64,000 nucleotides of DNA, from contig CAZEMR010000002.1 in NCBI GenBank assembly GCA_964513465.1, forward strand, positions 76,695 to 140,694, read 5' to 3'. The notes under the pieces were generated by a model that had not been told where the DNA came from, searched no databases, and was given only the letters and a program-made list of their open reading frames with translations. Of this stretch, positions 8,387 through 17,256 are shown piece by piece. This DNA comes from CAZEMR01 sp964513465. Its GTDB lineage: Bacteria > Bacteroidota > Ignavibacteria > Kapaibacteriales > UBA2268. The number at the start of each line of letters is the position of its first letter. The stretch's first letter is position 1. The position numbers and the translations under genes are program-made.

Positions 8387-9850
8387 ATGTCGGTAAGAGT
8401 CAGATTTGCCCCATCCCCAACGGGTTACCTCCACGTGGGAGGTCTTCGCACAGCACTTTATAATTATTTATTCGCACGCCATCACGGCGGCAAATGCATC
8501 CTGCGTATCGAGGATACCGACCGCACCCGCTATGTCGAAAACGCAGTCGAGAACCTCGTCAGCTCGCTCAACTGGGCGGGTGTCGAATTCGACGAAGGCC
8601 CGATGCAGGGCGGCGAATACGGCCCGTATGTGCAGTCCGAACGCACAGAAATTTACCGCAAACACGCATTCGAACTTATCGAAAAACGCGCGGCTTATTA
8701 TGCGTTCGATACCGCCGAGGAGCTCGACCAAATGCGTCAGGAGCAGAAGGGCGCCCCGGCTATCCGATATGACCGCAATAAGATGCGCAACCAGTTCACA
8801 CTCGGCATCGAGGAGGCCAGCCGCCTGATTGAAAACGGCGAACCCTACGTCGTGCGCATGGTCATCCCCGACGAGCTGATCGAATTCGACGATATAATTC
8901 GCGGCAAAGTAAAGGTGCACGGCCGCGACATCGACGACCAGATTCTGCTCAAATCCGATGGATTCCCGACATATCATCTGGCAAATGTGGTGGACGACCA
9001 TATGATGGGCATCACCCATGTGATCCGCGGCGAGGAATGGCTGCCGTCGACCCCGAAGCATGTGGCGCTGTATGATTCGTTCGGCTGGGAACGGCCGCAG
9101 TTTGCGCACCTGCCCCTGCTTTTGAATAAAGATAAAACAAAGCTGAGCAAGCGCACCGGCAGCGTTGCCGTCGAGGATTTTGCCCGGAAATATATACGCG
9201 ACGCATTTGTGAATTTTGTGGCTCTGCTTGGCTGGAACCCGACCGCCGACCGCGAGATATTCTCAATCGACGAATTGATCGAATCGTTCAATCTCGAGAA
9301 AGTAAACAAGGGCGGCGCGGTGTTCGACGTGCAGAAGCTGGACTGGATGAACGGCCAGTATCTGCGGCAAATGCCGGCCGATGAATTGGCCAAAGAGCTG
9401 ATGCCGAAGCTGCGCGAGAGCGGATGGGACGTATCCGAAGACTATGCCCGGCGGGTCGTCGAATTGTTTATAGAGCGGATTACATTTATTGACGATATAA
9501 TCGCAAATTGTGCGTATATGTTCGAGGCGCCAACGGATTACGACGAAAAATATATGAAAAAGCACTGGAAGGACGACACGCTCGAATACGTGCGTCCGCT
9601 GGTCGATAAGCTCGGATCGCTGGAGGAATTCACGCATGATTCGACTCACGAGGCCACGAAGGAATACGTCGCAGAAAAGGACATCAAGCTGAAGGTGGTG
9701 ATCCATCCCTTAAGGCTGATGATAACCGGCATGAGCTTTGGCGCAGGAATGTTCGAAACGATGGAACTGCTGGGACGGGATGAATGCATCAGCCGTTGCA
9801 GAGATTTTATTGAAAAAATCGAAAAAGACGAAATCAAACCGGGGGAATAA
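8387..9850 (+). CDS. gltX: Glutamyl-tRNA synthetase
   Basis: 487 residues, the normal length. The class I HIGH-type motif is APSPTGYLHVGG at residues 8-19, then RIEDTDR, and the KMSKS-type motif is KLSKRTG. The C-terminal helical anticodon-binding domain ends with a typical aminoacyl-synthetase tail (VIHPLRLMITG). It charges tRNA-Glu with glutamate, which also feeds the C5 haem pathway whose later genes (hemL, hemB, hemC) are in this window. A GAGG sequence lies 8 bases before the ATG. The next gene starts on the base after its stop codon. Confidence 0.97.
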   Translation: MSVRVRFAPSPTGYLHVGGLRTALYNYLFARHHGGKCILRIEDTDRTRYVENAVENLVSSLNWAGVEFDEGPMQGGEYGPYVQSERTEIYRKHAFELIEKRAAYYAFDTAEELDQMRQEQKGAPAIRYDRNKMRNQFTLGIEEASRLIENGEPYVVRMVIPDELIEFDDIIRGKVKVHGRDIDDQILLKSDGFPTYHLANVVDDHMMGITHVIRGEEWLPSTPKHVALYDSFGWERPQFAHLPLLLNKDKTKLSKRTGSVAVEDFARKYIRDAFVNFVALLGWNPTADREIFSIDELIESFNLEKVNKGGAVFDVQKLDWMNGQYLRQMPADELAKELMPKLRESGWDVSEDYARRVVELFIERITFIDDIIANCAYMFEAPTDYDEKYMKKHWKDDTLEYVRPLVDKLGSLEEFTHDSTHEATKEYVAEKDIKLKVVIHPLRLMITGMSFGAGMFETMELLGRDECISRCRDFIEKIEKDEIKPGE

Positions 9851-10291
9851 ATGAAAATATATATATATATATTAATTATTGGCGCACTGCTTGGTGGCTG
9901 CGCAAGGCCCCATTGCATCACCGACAGCAACGAACAGCTAACGATTCGGTGGGGCGTTTATTATTCCGAGAGCGGCCGGATGGAGGGCTACCAGATTAAT
10001 ACCTCCGGCGAAATTCGTCGTATGGACGCACCCTATTCCGAGCCGATCGCCAAAGCCGGCGAAGACGAGCTTTGCCGGGCGATAGATAAATGCTATAACG
10101 CATTCCTCAAATCGCAGGCATTCTACGTTCCGGCCGACACCCAGCGGGTGGTGATGATGGAGAATCCGACCACCGGAGTAAGGTCTCGTGCGTTCTGGAA
10201 TCCGGAATTCACTACCGATGGAAACAAATATTTTGTTGATTTATACGATTACTTAATGGATATACTGAACGATAATCAACAATCGAAATAA
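9851..10291 (+). CDS. Small lipoprotein of unknown function coupled to gltX
   Basis: 146 residues. The signal sequence MKIYIYILIIGALLGGC is encoded partly by a 16-base alternating AT run (9857-9872). The lipobox is LGGC, and the mature part begins CARPHC. I recognise no domain; residues 20-146 look like one small folded domain with several Cys (C40-like pair in DELCRAIDKC). The start codon directly abuts the gltX stop, so translation is coupled. Four bases separate it from the following regulator gene. Confidence 0.75.
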   Translation: MKIYIYILIIGALLGGCARPHCITDSNEQLTIRWGVYYSESGRMEGYQINTSGEIRRMDAPYSEPIAKAGEDELCRAIDKCYNAFLKSQAFYVPADTQRVVMMENPTTGVRSRAFWNPEFTTDGNKYFVDLYDYLMDILNDNQQSK

Positions 10292-10295
10292 ATAA

Positions 10296-11699
10296 ATGAA
10301 AGTTCTCATAGTAGACGATAATATAGATTTCTGCTCGACTATTGCGGATATTGTGCGGTCTTTCGGATTTTCGACCGAAACGATGACCGATCCGCACGAA
10401 GCCGAGGCTTACATAGAGCGCAACAACAAGACCATCGATCTGATGATGTTCGATATCGAATTCGGCCCCGAAGCGGATATGAACGGCATTGATTTGCTGG
10501 CCGTGGTGCGCCGCACTCATCCGGAGATTCCGGTGGTGATGATAAGCGGCAAGGGCACAATCGAAACCGCAGTGAAGGCCACAAAGCTCGGCGCGATTAA
10601 TTTTATAGAAAAAAGCCTTCTTAATGCGAAAAAGCTCAAAGAGGTGCTCGACAGTGCGATCGAGAAAATCGGCGCGCGATCGGAAACCGAGGAGATTCGT
10701 AAATTCCTCGCCGCCAACGGGATAATCGGTTATAGCAAGCCAATGCTCGAGGTGGGCGATAGTATAATCCGTTTCGGCCGCACAGATTTGAATGTATTGA
10801 TCACCGGCGAGACCGGCACCGGCAAAAAGCTGGTCGCCAAGGCGCTGCATATGGCCAGCCGCCGCACGAAATTTCCATTCGTAACTGTGGATATTCCCAA
10901 TATCCCGCGCGAGCTGTTCCAGAGCGAGCTGTTCGGCCACAATAAGGGCTCGTTCTCCGGCGCGACCGATACGAAGAAGGGCCTCTTTCATCAGGCGAAC
11001 AAGGGGACTCTGTTTTTGGACGAAATCGGCGACCTCAGCCCCGAGCTGCAGTCCAATTTATTTATACCGATCGAAGAGAAGCTCGTCCGGCGAGTGGGAT
11101 CGATCGAGAGCGAGGACGTCGACATCCGCTTTATATCGGCCACGGACAAGGACCTGGTCTATGCGATGAAAGAATCGCGATTCCGCGAGCAGCTATACCA
11201 CCGCTTGCGCGAATGCGAGATACATCTGCCTCCGCTGAGCGAACGCCGCGAGGATATCGCCGAGATTGTAAATTATTATGTCAAAAAGCATAACGAGGAA
11301 TTCGGCGAGGAGAAATATCTTGCGCCGACGGCTGTTGAATATCTCGAAGAGCAAAGCTGGCCGGGCAATGTGCGCGAGCTGGCAAGCCTGATTCGCGTGG
11401 TGCTCCAGACCGCGCCGTCAGACCAGATTGAAACCAGCGAATTGCACAAAATGATTTCCGGATCGGCATCATCGAAGAAAGAGTCTCAAACCGGCCCGGC
11501 GCTGATCTCGAGCGACCGCACGCTGAAGGAGGACCTTGCCGAAGTCGATAAGAAAAAGATAGAGGCCACGCTCCAGCGATGCCGGGGCAATGTGAGCAAA
11601 TCCGCCGCGCAGCTCGGAATCAGCCGCGAGACGCTGCATAATAAAATCAGGAAGTATAAAATCAACGTGCAGATATACCGCAATAAGGCCAAAAAATAA
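10296..11699 (+). CDS. NtrC-family sigma-54-dependent response regulator (REC-AAA-HTH)
   Basis: 467 residues in three domains. The receiver (1-125) keeps acidic residues D7/D8 and phosphoacceptor D53. The AAA+ domain (about 145-385) has Walker A GETGTGKK at 171-178, Walker B TLFLDEIGD and arginine-finger region RFREQLYHRL. The Fis-type helix-turn-helix is at about 425-465 (NVSKSAAQLGISRETLHNKI). The sigma-54 contact loop, normally GAFTGA, reads GSFSGA at 218-223, with Thr replaced by Ser. No cognate histidine kinase is adjacent. The flagellar operon in this window has a sigma-54 promoter, so this regulator is a candidate activator, which is inference. Confidence 0.92.
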   Translation: MKVLIVDDNIDFCSTIADIVRSFGFSTETMTDPHEAEAYIERNNKTIDLMMFDIEFGPEADMNGIDLLAVVRRTHPEIPVVMISGKGTIETAVKATKLGAINFIEKSLLNAKKLKEVLDSAIEKIGARSETEEIRKFLAANGIIGYSKPMLEVGDSIIRFGRTDLNVLITGETGTGKKLVAKALHMASRRTKFPFVTVDIPNIPRELFQSELFGHNKGSFSGATDTKKGLFHQANKGTLFLDEIGDLSPELQSNLFIPIEEKLVRRVGSIESEDVDIRFISATDKDLVYAMKESRFREQLYHRLRECEIHLPPLSERREDIAEIVNYYVKKHNEEFGEEKYLAPTAVEYLEEQSWPGNVRELASLIRVVLQTAPSDQIETSELHKMISGSASSKKESQTGPALISSDRTLKEDLAEVDKKKIEATLQRCRGNVSKSAAQLGISRETLHNKIRKYKINVQIYRNKAKK

Positions 11700-12389
11700 T
11701 CAGACCCCGGCCATTCGGAATCCCTCGCGGGCGCGCGTAATAAATTCGCTGACAAGCTCCGGGGTTTTGATGCCGGTGGCGTCCTCGACTCCGGTGTGGG
11801 CGTCCACTCCGGCGGGGTGTACTGTGGCGATCGCTTCTCTGACATTCTTCGAATTCAGCCCCCCGGCGAGTATGACGGGCTTGGGGGCGAGTTCGACCAG
11901 CTTTTTGCTTACCTCCCAGTCGTGTGTTTTGCCTGTGGCGCCTCGCGCTCCGGTTTCGGGATCGTAAGTATCGGTAATAAATGCATCGGCATATGGGCCG
12001 AATTGTTTGGCGATTATCGCAAGGTCTTCGAAATTATCGTTTTCTACCACCAGGCTTTTGATGATTGCCAATTCGGGCCTGCGCTCGCGAAGGCGGATGA
12101 CTTCGAGCAACGGCAGCTCTCCGTGAAGCTGGACTGCGCCGGCGCCGATATATTCAGCCAGCTCTGCGATTTCGTTGTGTTCGGATAAATAAGTGATCAA
12201 TACCGGTTTAATCCGCTGGCAGAGCGCTGCGCAAAATATCCGTACGTCGCTTGCCGGAAGGTCTTCCTCGTGGAAATGCAGCGCCAGCGGGAATCCGATA
12301 TATTCCACGCCGAGCGATGCCATCATTTCGGCTTCGGCGAATGTGCGCATGCCTGCTATTTGTATGTATGGTAAATTTAGTCTGCTCAT
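11700..12389 (-). CDS. TrpF-like (beta/alpha)8 protein lacking the catalytic cysteine
   Basis: 229 residues related to phosphoribosylanthranilate isomerase: GAVQLHGELP, a DTYD...GARGATGKTHDW stretch, VILAGGLNSKNV, and GVDAHTGVEDATGIKTPE. The N-terminal family motif KxCG(I/M)(T/R) is IQIAGMRT here, so the catalytic Cys is Ala12. The phosphate/substrate loop SPR is replaced by LALHFHEEDLP. The general acid Asp in ITDTYD is kept. No other trp gene is nearby; the gene overlaps a Nudix gene by four bases. It may be a diverged enzyme or act on another phosphosugar. The stop codon abuts that of the convergent sigma-54 regulator. Confidence 0.7.
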   Translation of the reverse strand: MSRLNLPYIQIAGMRTFAEAEMMASLGVEYIGFPLALHFHEEDLPASDVRIFCAALCQRIKPVLITYLSEHNEIAELAEYIGAGAVQLHGELPLLEVIRLRERRPELAIIKSLVVENDNFEDLAIIAKQFGPYADAFITDTYDPETGARGATGKTHDWEVSKKLVELAPKPVILAGGLNSKNVREAIATVHPAGVDAHTGVEDATGIKTPELVSEFITRAREGFRMAGV

Positions 12390-12817
12390 AGTTTTGCCTC
12401 GTTTTCAAAGAATCTTTCAGCTTCGCGCAGCAGCGGATCGATGGTGAATTCCTGAATCCGGTGCGGCGGCGACCAGTCCAGCCATAGGAAATTTTCGTGT
12501 TCGGTGGGGGTTACCTTCTGAGGTTGGCGCAAATATGCGATAAATACGGAGAGCTTTTTCTCGACTGTCTCGTAGTTGAATTTTTTGTATTTGGGAAAAT
12601 AAGTATAATCGAACCGAAAGGCCGGCTCGATATCGATTGCGTTGGCAGGGATTCCGGTTTCTTCGGTGAATTCACGTACTGCGCAATCGAGGGCTGATTC
12701 CCCGGGTTCGGTATGACCTTTGGGCAGATCATATCTGTGGGGATGCACCATCAATAGGAAGCGTTCTTTTCCGATTGATGAAAATAATAAAATTCCGCCG
12801 GCCTTCACTTTGCGCAT
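12386..12817 (-). CDS. Nudix hydrolase
   Basis: About 143 residues from an ATG at 12817; an in-frame TTG at 12850 would add 11 residues. The Nudix box GHTEPGESALDCAVREFTEE (then TG) fits Gx5Ex7REUxEExGU exactly. DLPKGH before the box and the late WLDWSPPHRI resemble bis(5'-nucleosyl)-tetraphosphatases of the MutT/Ap4A group. It probably cleaves a nucleoside diphosphate derivative, with the substrate unknown. It overlaps the TrpF-like gene (ATGA at 12386-12389) and follows the REC-HDOD gene, so all three appear co-transcribed. Confidence 0.88.
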   Translation of the reverse strand: MRKVKAGGILLFSSIGKERFLLMVHPHRYDLPKGHTEPGESALDCAVREFTEETGIPANAIDIEPAFRFDYTYFPKYKKFNYETVEKKLSVFIAYLRQPQKVTPTEHENFLWLDWSPPHRIQEFTIDPLLREAERFFENEAKL

Positions 12818-12859
12818 AATAATTCCGGGCTGTTGTTCGATTCGTCTCAAATTGCGAAT

Positions 12860-14026
12860 TTACGAATTTCTGACGGCATTTACGAATTCGAACATCTTTG
12901 ATTCGATTTTCATGTTATTTAAATATACGAAATCCAGATTCGGGGTCATCCGCACGATTGCGTTGGCCAGATGAACCGAGCTAAGCACGTTGAATCCGGC
13001 GGCGCGGGCACGTGAGGGCCGGTGGTGGTAGGCCACCGCTTCGGTGATATTGTCCGATAGCCCCCAGATGGAGAGCAAATAAGCTCCGACCTCTGCGTGG
13101 GTGGTTTTGTAGATTTCGTATTCGGCTTCGAAATATGTCATATTATTTTCTTTGATCAGTCGCAGCACCGCCGGGTAATAGTCCGGATTGGTCAGCAATA
13201 CCAGCTTGCCGACGTCGTGCAGAATGCCTGCAACATATGCCTCTTCGGTCTGGCGGCGTGGCAGTTTATTGCCGCGTGCGATGGCGCGGGCTGCTTTGCC
13301 GACTCGGATGCTATGCTGCCAGAGTTCCTCGAGCGGGAAATTTTTGTCGATCGAAATTCCGAATGTGGTGAAGACTTTAATATATAATGTCAGATGGCGA
13401 AGTATATTAATCCCGAGGAAATTTACCGCCTGGACTATGTCGTTGATTCTGACTGGCATTCCGAATATTGGGGAATTGACCAGTTGCAACAGCTTGGCTG
13501 TCATGGTCATATCGCCGGAAATCATTTCGGCAATTTCGGTGAGCGTAATGTCGGGATCGTTCAGTGCTTCTTCGAGCCGGAGATAAACATCGGGCAGGGA
13601 CGGCAGGGCGCCTATGCCGGCCACAAGCTGCTCGAGATTCTCGCTGGCCAGATGCTTTCTTAGGCGGAATGTGCGTTCCATTCGCAGCCGGAAGTCCTCC
13701 AGCGCGATTGGCTTGGCGATGAATTGGTGGGCTACCTGGCTGGAGCGGAGCAGGGCTTCCTGGTTGGATTCGGGCGCCGTCATTATAAAACGGACGGTAG
13801 AGGGATAGCCCTCTTTGGCCATGGCGAGCAGGCGGGGGCCGTCGATATCGGGCATGCCTGCCTCGGTTACGATTACATCGACTTTTTCGTCGGCCAGTAT
13901 GCGGATCGCCTTGTCGGTGTTATCCGCAAAATACATCTCCCATTCGTCCTCCATAGGAGCAAGCTCCCGGCGTATCTGGCTCAGGCTGTCCGTATCCTTA
14001 TCCACAAATAATATATACTTTTTCAT
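12860..14026 (-). CDS. Receiver-HDOD signalling protein with Asp-to-Glu receiver
   Basis: 388 residues from ATG 14026 (a TTG at 14059 would add 11). The receiver (1-120) has the acidic pair in VDKD, the Thr in IMTAP and Lys in IAKPI, but the phosphoacceptor position is Glu55 (VTEAGMPD, codon GAG) instead of Asp. The HDOD domain (about 140-340) starts LPSLPDVYLRLEEAL and includes AGILHDVGKL. HDOD proteins relay signals by protein contacts or in some cases bind nucleotides. Glu at this position often mimics the phosphorylated state, so the output may be constitutive. It is the first gene of the unit with the Nudix and TrpF-like genes. Confidence 0.88.
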   Translation of the reverse strand: MKKYILFVDKDTDSLSQIRRELAPMEDEWEMYFADNTDKAIRILADEKVDVIVTEAGMPDIDGPRLLAMAKEGYPSTVRFIMTAPESNQEALLRSSQVAHQFIAKPIALEDFRLRMERTFRLRKHLASENLEQLVAGIGALPSLPDVYLRLEEALNDPDITLTEIAEMISGDMTMTAKLLQLVNSPIFGMPVRINDIVQAVNFLGINILRHLTLYIKVFTTFGISIDKNFPLEELWQHSIRVGKAARAIARGNKLPRRQTEEAYVAGILHDVGKLVLLTNPDYYPAVLRLIKENNMTYFEAEYEIYKTTHAEVGAYLLSIWGLSDNITEAVAYHHRPSRARAAGFNVLSSVHLANAIVRMTPNLDFVYLNNMKIESKMFEFVNAVRNS

Positions 14027-14112
14027 CGTTCGATTCCGTTTACCATAATGGATATTCAATTACCTCAAATATAGGTAAATGAAAAAAACATTACAAGATA
14101 ATTAGAAAAAAA

Positions 14113-15903
14113 TTATTTTGAATTATTTTTAAGTACCCGGAATTCCACCCTTCGGTTGGATGCGCGTCCGGTTTCGTTTTCGTTCGAGGCCATCGGCTGC
14201 GACGATCCGTATCCTTTGGTGGTTATCCGGCTGCGGTCTATGCCGCGGTCGGTCAGGTAATTCGATACTGCTTTTGCGCGCCGCTGGCTGAGCGCGTTGT
14301 TATACACATCGGTACCGACGTCGTCGGTGTGGCCGGCTATTTCGATCTTCAATTGCGGATGCTTTTCGAGCATTGCAAGCAGCCGCTCCAGTTCGGGGAT
14401 GGATTCCGGCAGCAGCCGGCTCTTGTCGAATTCGAAGAATACATTGTTGATGCGGACGGCTTCTTTTTCGAGATTGTCGATTTTGAATAATGTGATATTT
14501 TCGGTTACCACGCGGTGGCTGTCGGCCTGCTGGAGGTCGATATTTTTGGATATCGGATAATATCCTTCCTTCTCGGCGTAATAGCCGTATTTGCGCCCGA
14601 CGGGCAGCACTATGACGTAGTGGCCGTTTTGGGGGTCGCTCTTCAGCCGGCCAACGCGTTCGCCGGTAGCGAGATCCTCCCAGACAATATCCGCCGCCAG
14701 CCAGTCGCTGTCGCAGTCGCGTACTGTGCCCTGGATTGTGACGACCGTATTCGGGCGGGCGAATTCAGGCAGCTCGATAGTATAAATATCGGTGCCGCCG
14801 TAGTTGACTTTTCGGTCGGTGGCGGCAAAGTAAGCCAGGCTGCCCTCGGTCGATACCACTGCCCCCCAGTCGGTGCCGCTTCCGTTGATTTCCTTGCCCA
14901 GATTGACCGGTTCGCTCCACTCAGTCCATGAGTCCTCGCGGAGCCTCCTGCTGACGAACAGATCGAGCCGTCCAAGACCATAGTGGCCGTCTGATGCGAA
15001 GTACAGCGTCCGTCCGTCCGGATGCAGAAATGGTTTGCGTTCGGCATAGGGGGTGTTGATAGTTGGCCCCAGATTGATCGGTTCCGACCAACCCGTATCA
15101 GTACGGAAGGATATATAAATATCGCTATTGCCGTATCGGGTGCCGTGAAAGGGCTCGTGTATGAGGTGGGTTTCGCCTACTCCGCCGGGGCGTTCGGATA
15201 CGAAGATAAGGGTTTTGCCATCGGCGGTAATCTTGGCGTCGCAGTCGAAATATTCAGAGTTAATCGGTCGTGGGTAGAGCTTTGGATAAGTCCATCCGCT
15301 GTCGGTTTTTTCGGAATAATACAGGTCGCCGCGGCCGATTTGTTCGGGATAATTGCCGAAAAGTATCAGCAGGTTGCCATCGGTCGAGATGCACTGCGGG
15401 GCCTCGTTGTGCATAGTGTTAAGCGAGGCTTCGAGTTTGCGTGCATTCGTCCATTCGTCGGCAATTCTTTCGCAGACGAAGACATCTTCGGAGCGGTTCA
15501 TAAAGTCTCGTTCGATACCGGTGAAATACATCAAAGTGCCATCGGCGGTAGGCATGGGGGTATGCTCGTAACCGGCGGTGTTCACATTCGGGCCGAGATT
15601 TTTTTCGGCCAGGCCGCGGGGAATAGCGTTAATCAGGCCGAGGATTTTATCGAATCTTTTTTCCATGCCAGGGAAATCCGGTTTGTAGAGCATAAAGATA
15701 TCGCCGGCTGCCTCCCAGTTGCCCTGGCGGATATGCGGCTCGGCGAGCCTTTGCACTGCAACGAAGGCATTTTCCGAAGGGGCGCTGTCTTTGATAAAAT
15801 TATAAAATTTTTTAAAATTGAAATCATTAACCGAACCCGACAGGAATTCCTGCCCGTGGAGCATGGCGGGTAGCAGCAGGAATATTATGATGATTTTGAT
15901 CAT
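14113..15903 (-). CDS. OmpA-family protein with PD40 beta-propeller
   Basis: 596 residues. A short signal peptide (LLLPAMLHG) precedes a helical region. PD40/WD40-like repeats follow (about 90-370: TADGTLMYFTG, STDGNLLILFG, TADGKTLIFVSERPGG, HPDGRTLYFASDG, STEGSLAYFAATD). Next comes a carboxypeptidase-regulatory-like beta domain, then a C-terminal OmpA domain (about 480-590) with FFEFDKSRLLPES, IAGHTDDVGT and SQRRAKAVSNYL. This architecture is very common in Bacteroidota, where the OmpA domain binds peptidoglycan and some members belong to secretion or gliding machinery. It is likely periplasmic and attached to the cell wall. Confidence 0.88.
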   Translation of the reverse strand: MIKIIIIFLLLPAMLHGQEFLSGSVNDFNFKKFYNFIKDSAPSENAFVAVQRLAEPHIRQGNWEAAGDIFMLYKPDFPGMEKRFDKILGLINAIPRGLAEKNLGPNVNTAGYEHTPMPTADGTLMYFTGIERDFMNRSEDVFVCERIADEWTNARKLEASLNTMHNEAPQCISTDGNLLILFGNYPEQIGRGDLYYSEKTDSGWTYPKLYPRPINSEYFDCDAKITADGKTLIFVSERPGGVGETHLIHEPFHGTRYGNSDIYISFRTDTGWSEPINLGPTINTPYAERKPFLHPDGRTLYFASDGHYGLGRLDLFVSRRLREDSWTEWSEPVNLGKEINGSGTDWGAVVSTEGSLAYFAATDRKVNYGGTDIYTIELPEFARPNTVVTIQGTVRDCDSDWLAADIVWEDLATGERVGRLKSDPQNGHYVIVLPVGRKYGYYAEKEGYYPISKNIDLQQADSHRVVTENITLFKIDNLEKEAVRINNVFFEFDKSRLLPESIPELERLLAMLEKHPQLKIEIAGHTDDVGTDVYNNALSQRRAKAVSNYLTDRGIDRSRITTKGYGSSQPMASNENETGRASNRRVEFRVLKNNSK

Positions 15904-15921
15904 TAAATTAATATATTAATA

Positions 15922-16290
15922 TCAAAGAGTTTTGAGTACTGCGTCGATTTTCTGTTTCAGGCCATCGGGAGTAAATGGCTTTACGACGTAATTATTTATT
16001 TTTGCCTTGACCGCCGCCACCACGTCGAATTTTGTGCCGCGAGTGGTGACCATAATAATCGGCAGATGCTGATAGTCCGGAATGCTCCGTATGCGTTTGA
16101 CCAGCTCGAGGCCGTCCATTTTTGGCATATTCCAGTCGGTGATAACAAACTCGATGGGATTGCGGGCAAGCTGCTCGAGCGCTTCCTCGCCGTCGCCGGC
16201 TTCGGTGATACGTTCGTGGCCCAGTGCGCGCAGGCTGTTGCCGATAAATCTGCGCACAGTTGGGGAATCGTCAACAACTAGAAAATGCAT
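15922..16290 (-). CDS. cheY: CheY-type single-domain response regulator
   Basis: 122 residues, one receiver only. Acidic pair in VVDDSPTVRR, phosphoacceptor Asp in ITDWNMPKMDG, Thr in MVTTRG and Lys in VVKPFTP are all present. DWNMP is the form found in chemotaxis CheY proteins, so it probably binds FliM at the flagellar switch. It lies apart from both the Wsp-like operon and the flagellar operon, with an AT-rich divergent region (16291-16488) before the next operon. Confidence 0.92.
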   Translation of the reverse strand: MHFLVVDDSPTVRRFIGNSLRALGHERITEAGDGEEALEQLARNPIEFVITDWNMPKMDGLELVKRIRSIPDYQHLPIIMVTTRGTKFDVVAAVKAKINNYVVKPFTPDGLKQKIDAVLKTL

Positions 16291-16488
16291 TGCGTTTATT
16301 TACCTGAATTATATTCACAAGATATTTTCCAATATATATAATATAAGAAATTCCTGAAATTTTGTAGTAAATTAATTATGTAGTTTACGTTTTTTTCGGG
16401 TTTTGATTATATTATAAAGATAGAATTGTCTTCGAAGCGTATTTTTCTTAATTTAAATAAATTTTCATGTAAAAACTCCGGACAGCCA

Positions 16489-17226
16489 ATGAGAAAATTA
16501 CTTGTGCTTTTGTTCGCCACGATTCTTTCCGCTAATATCGCCAGCGCTCAGTTTACCCGCGCGGTGGTCTCGCTCACCGGCGAGGTGATCGACCAGTCTA
16601 CCCGCAATGCCGCCAAAGTCACCCTTGTGGTGCACGATGCCGAGGGCAAAAAAGTCCGCAAGGTGAAATCTAACGAATCCACCGGTTATTATTTTATCAC
16701 CGGGCTTGCTCCGGGCTCGAGCTATACTATCGAATTGCTCTCGGAGGATTATCTGAACGAGAAATATCTGGTGAATATTCCCAATACCGACCGCTACGCG
16801 GAATTTTCGCGCGATTTTCTGGCAAAGCCCCGAGTCGAAGGCGCAAAAATTAAAATACCGGTGCCGCCGTTCGAGCTGCGCAAGGCCAGGCTGCGCTTCG
16901 GGTCGGAATATTTTCTTGGGGACTATATGAATGTGATGATTGCCAATCCGGATGTAAAATTCTCGATAAGCTGCTATCCCGATTCGGAGGGCGATCCGGA
17001 GATCAACCTGGAGCTGACCGAGATGCGCTGCCGTTCGCTGGAGGAATATTTCGCTTCGGGCGGAGTCGATCCGGCTCGGATTTCGATTGATCCGCATAAG
17101 CAGCCCGATCCGGCGAATCCGCCGCCAACCGACAAGCGCGCCAAGGGCAAGCGTTATATCGGGCCGACATATCTGGTGATCGAAGAAATCGCCGACGACG
17201 GCCGGGGAATGCCCTCGAAAGACTAA
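16489..17226 (+). CDS. Exported protein: carboxypeptidase-regulatory-like domain plus degenerate OmpA-like domain
   Basis: 245 residues from the ATG at 16489, which starts a clear signal peptide (MRKLLVLLFATILSANIASA, cut before QFT). Residues 25-125 form a beta-sandwich like carboxypeptidase regulatory domains (LTGEVIDQSTRNAAKVTLVV, GYYFITGLAPG). The C-terminal part (about 150-235) follows the OmpA order (ISCYPDSEGDPEINLELTEM, then RSLEEYFASGGVDPARI) but lacks the canonical TD residues that hold peptidoglycan. It lies 30 bases before the first chemoreceptor gene on the same strand, so it may be a periplasmic partner of the receptor system. Confidence 0.75.
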   Translation: MRKLLVLLFATILSANIASAQFTRAVVSLTGEVIDQSTRNAAKVTLVVHDAEGKKVRKVKSNESTGYYFITGLAPGSSYTIELLSEDYLNEKYLVNIPNTDRYAEFSRDFLAKPRVEGAKIKIPVPPFELRKARLRFGSEYFLGDYMNVMIANPDVKFSISCYPDSEGDPEINLELTEMRCRSLEEYFASGGVDPARISIDPHKQPDPANPPPTDKRAKGKRYIGPTYLVIEEIADDGRGMPSKD

Positions 17227-17256
17227 TTTTGTAAATATATATTCGGAGTGCATAAA

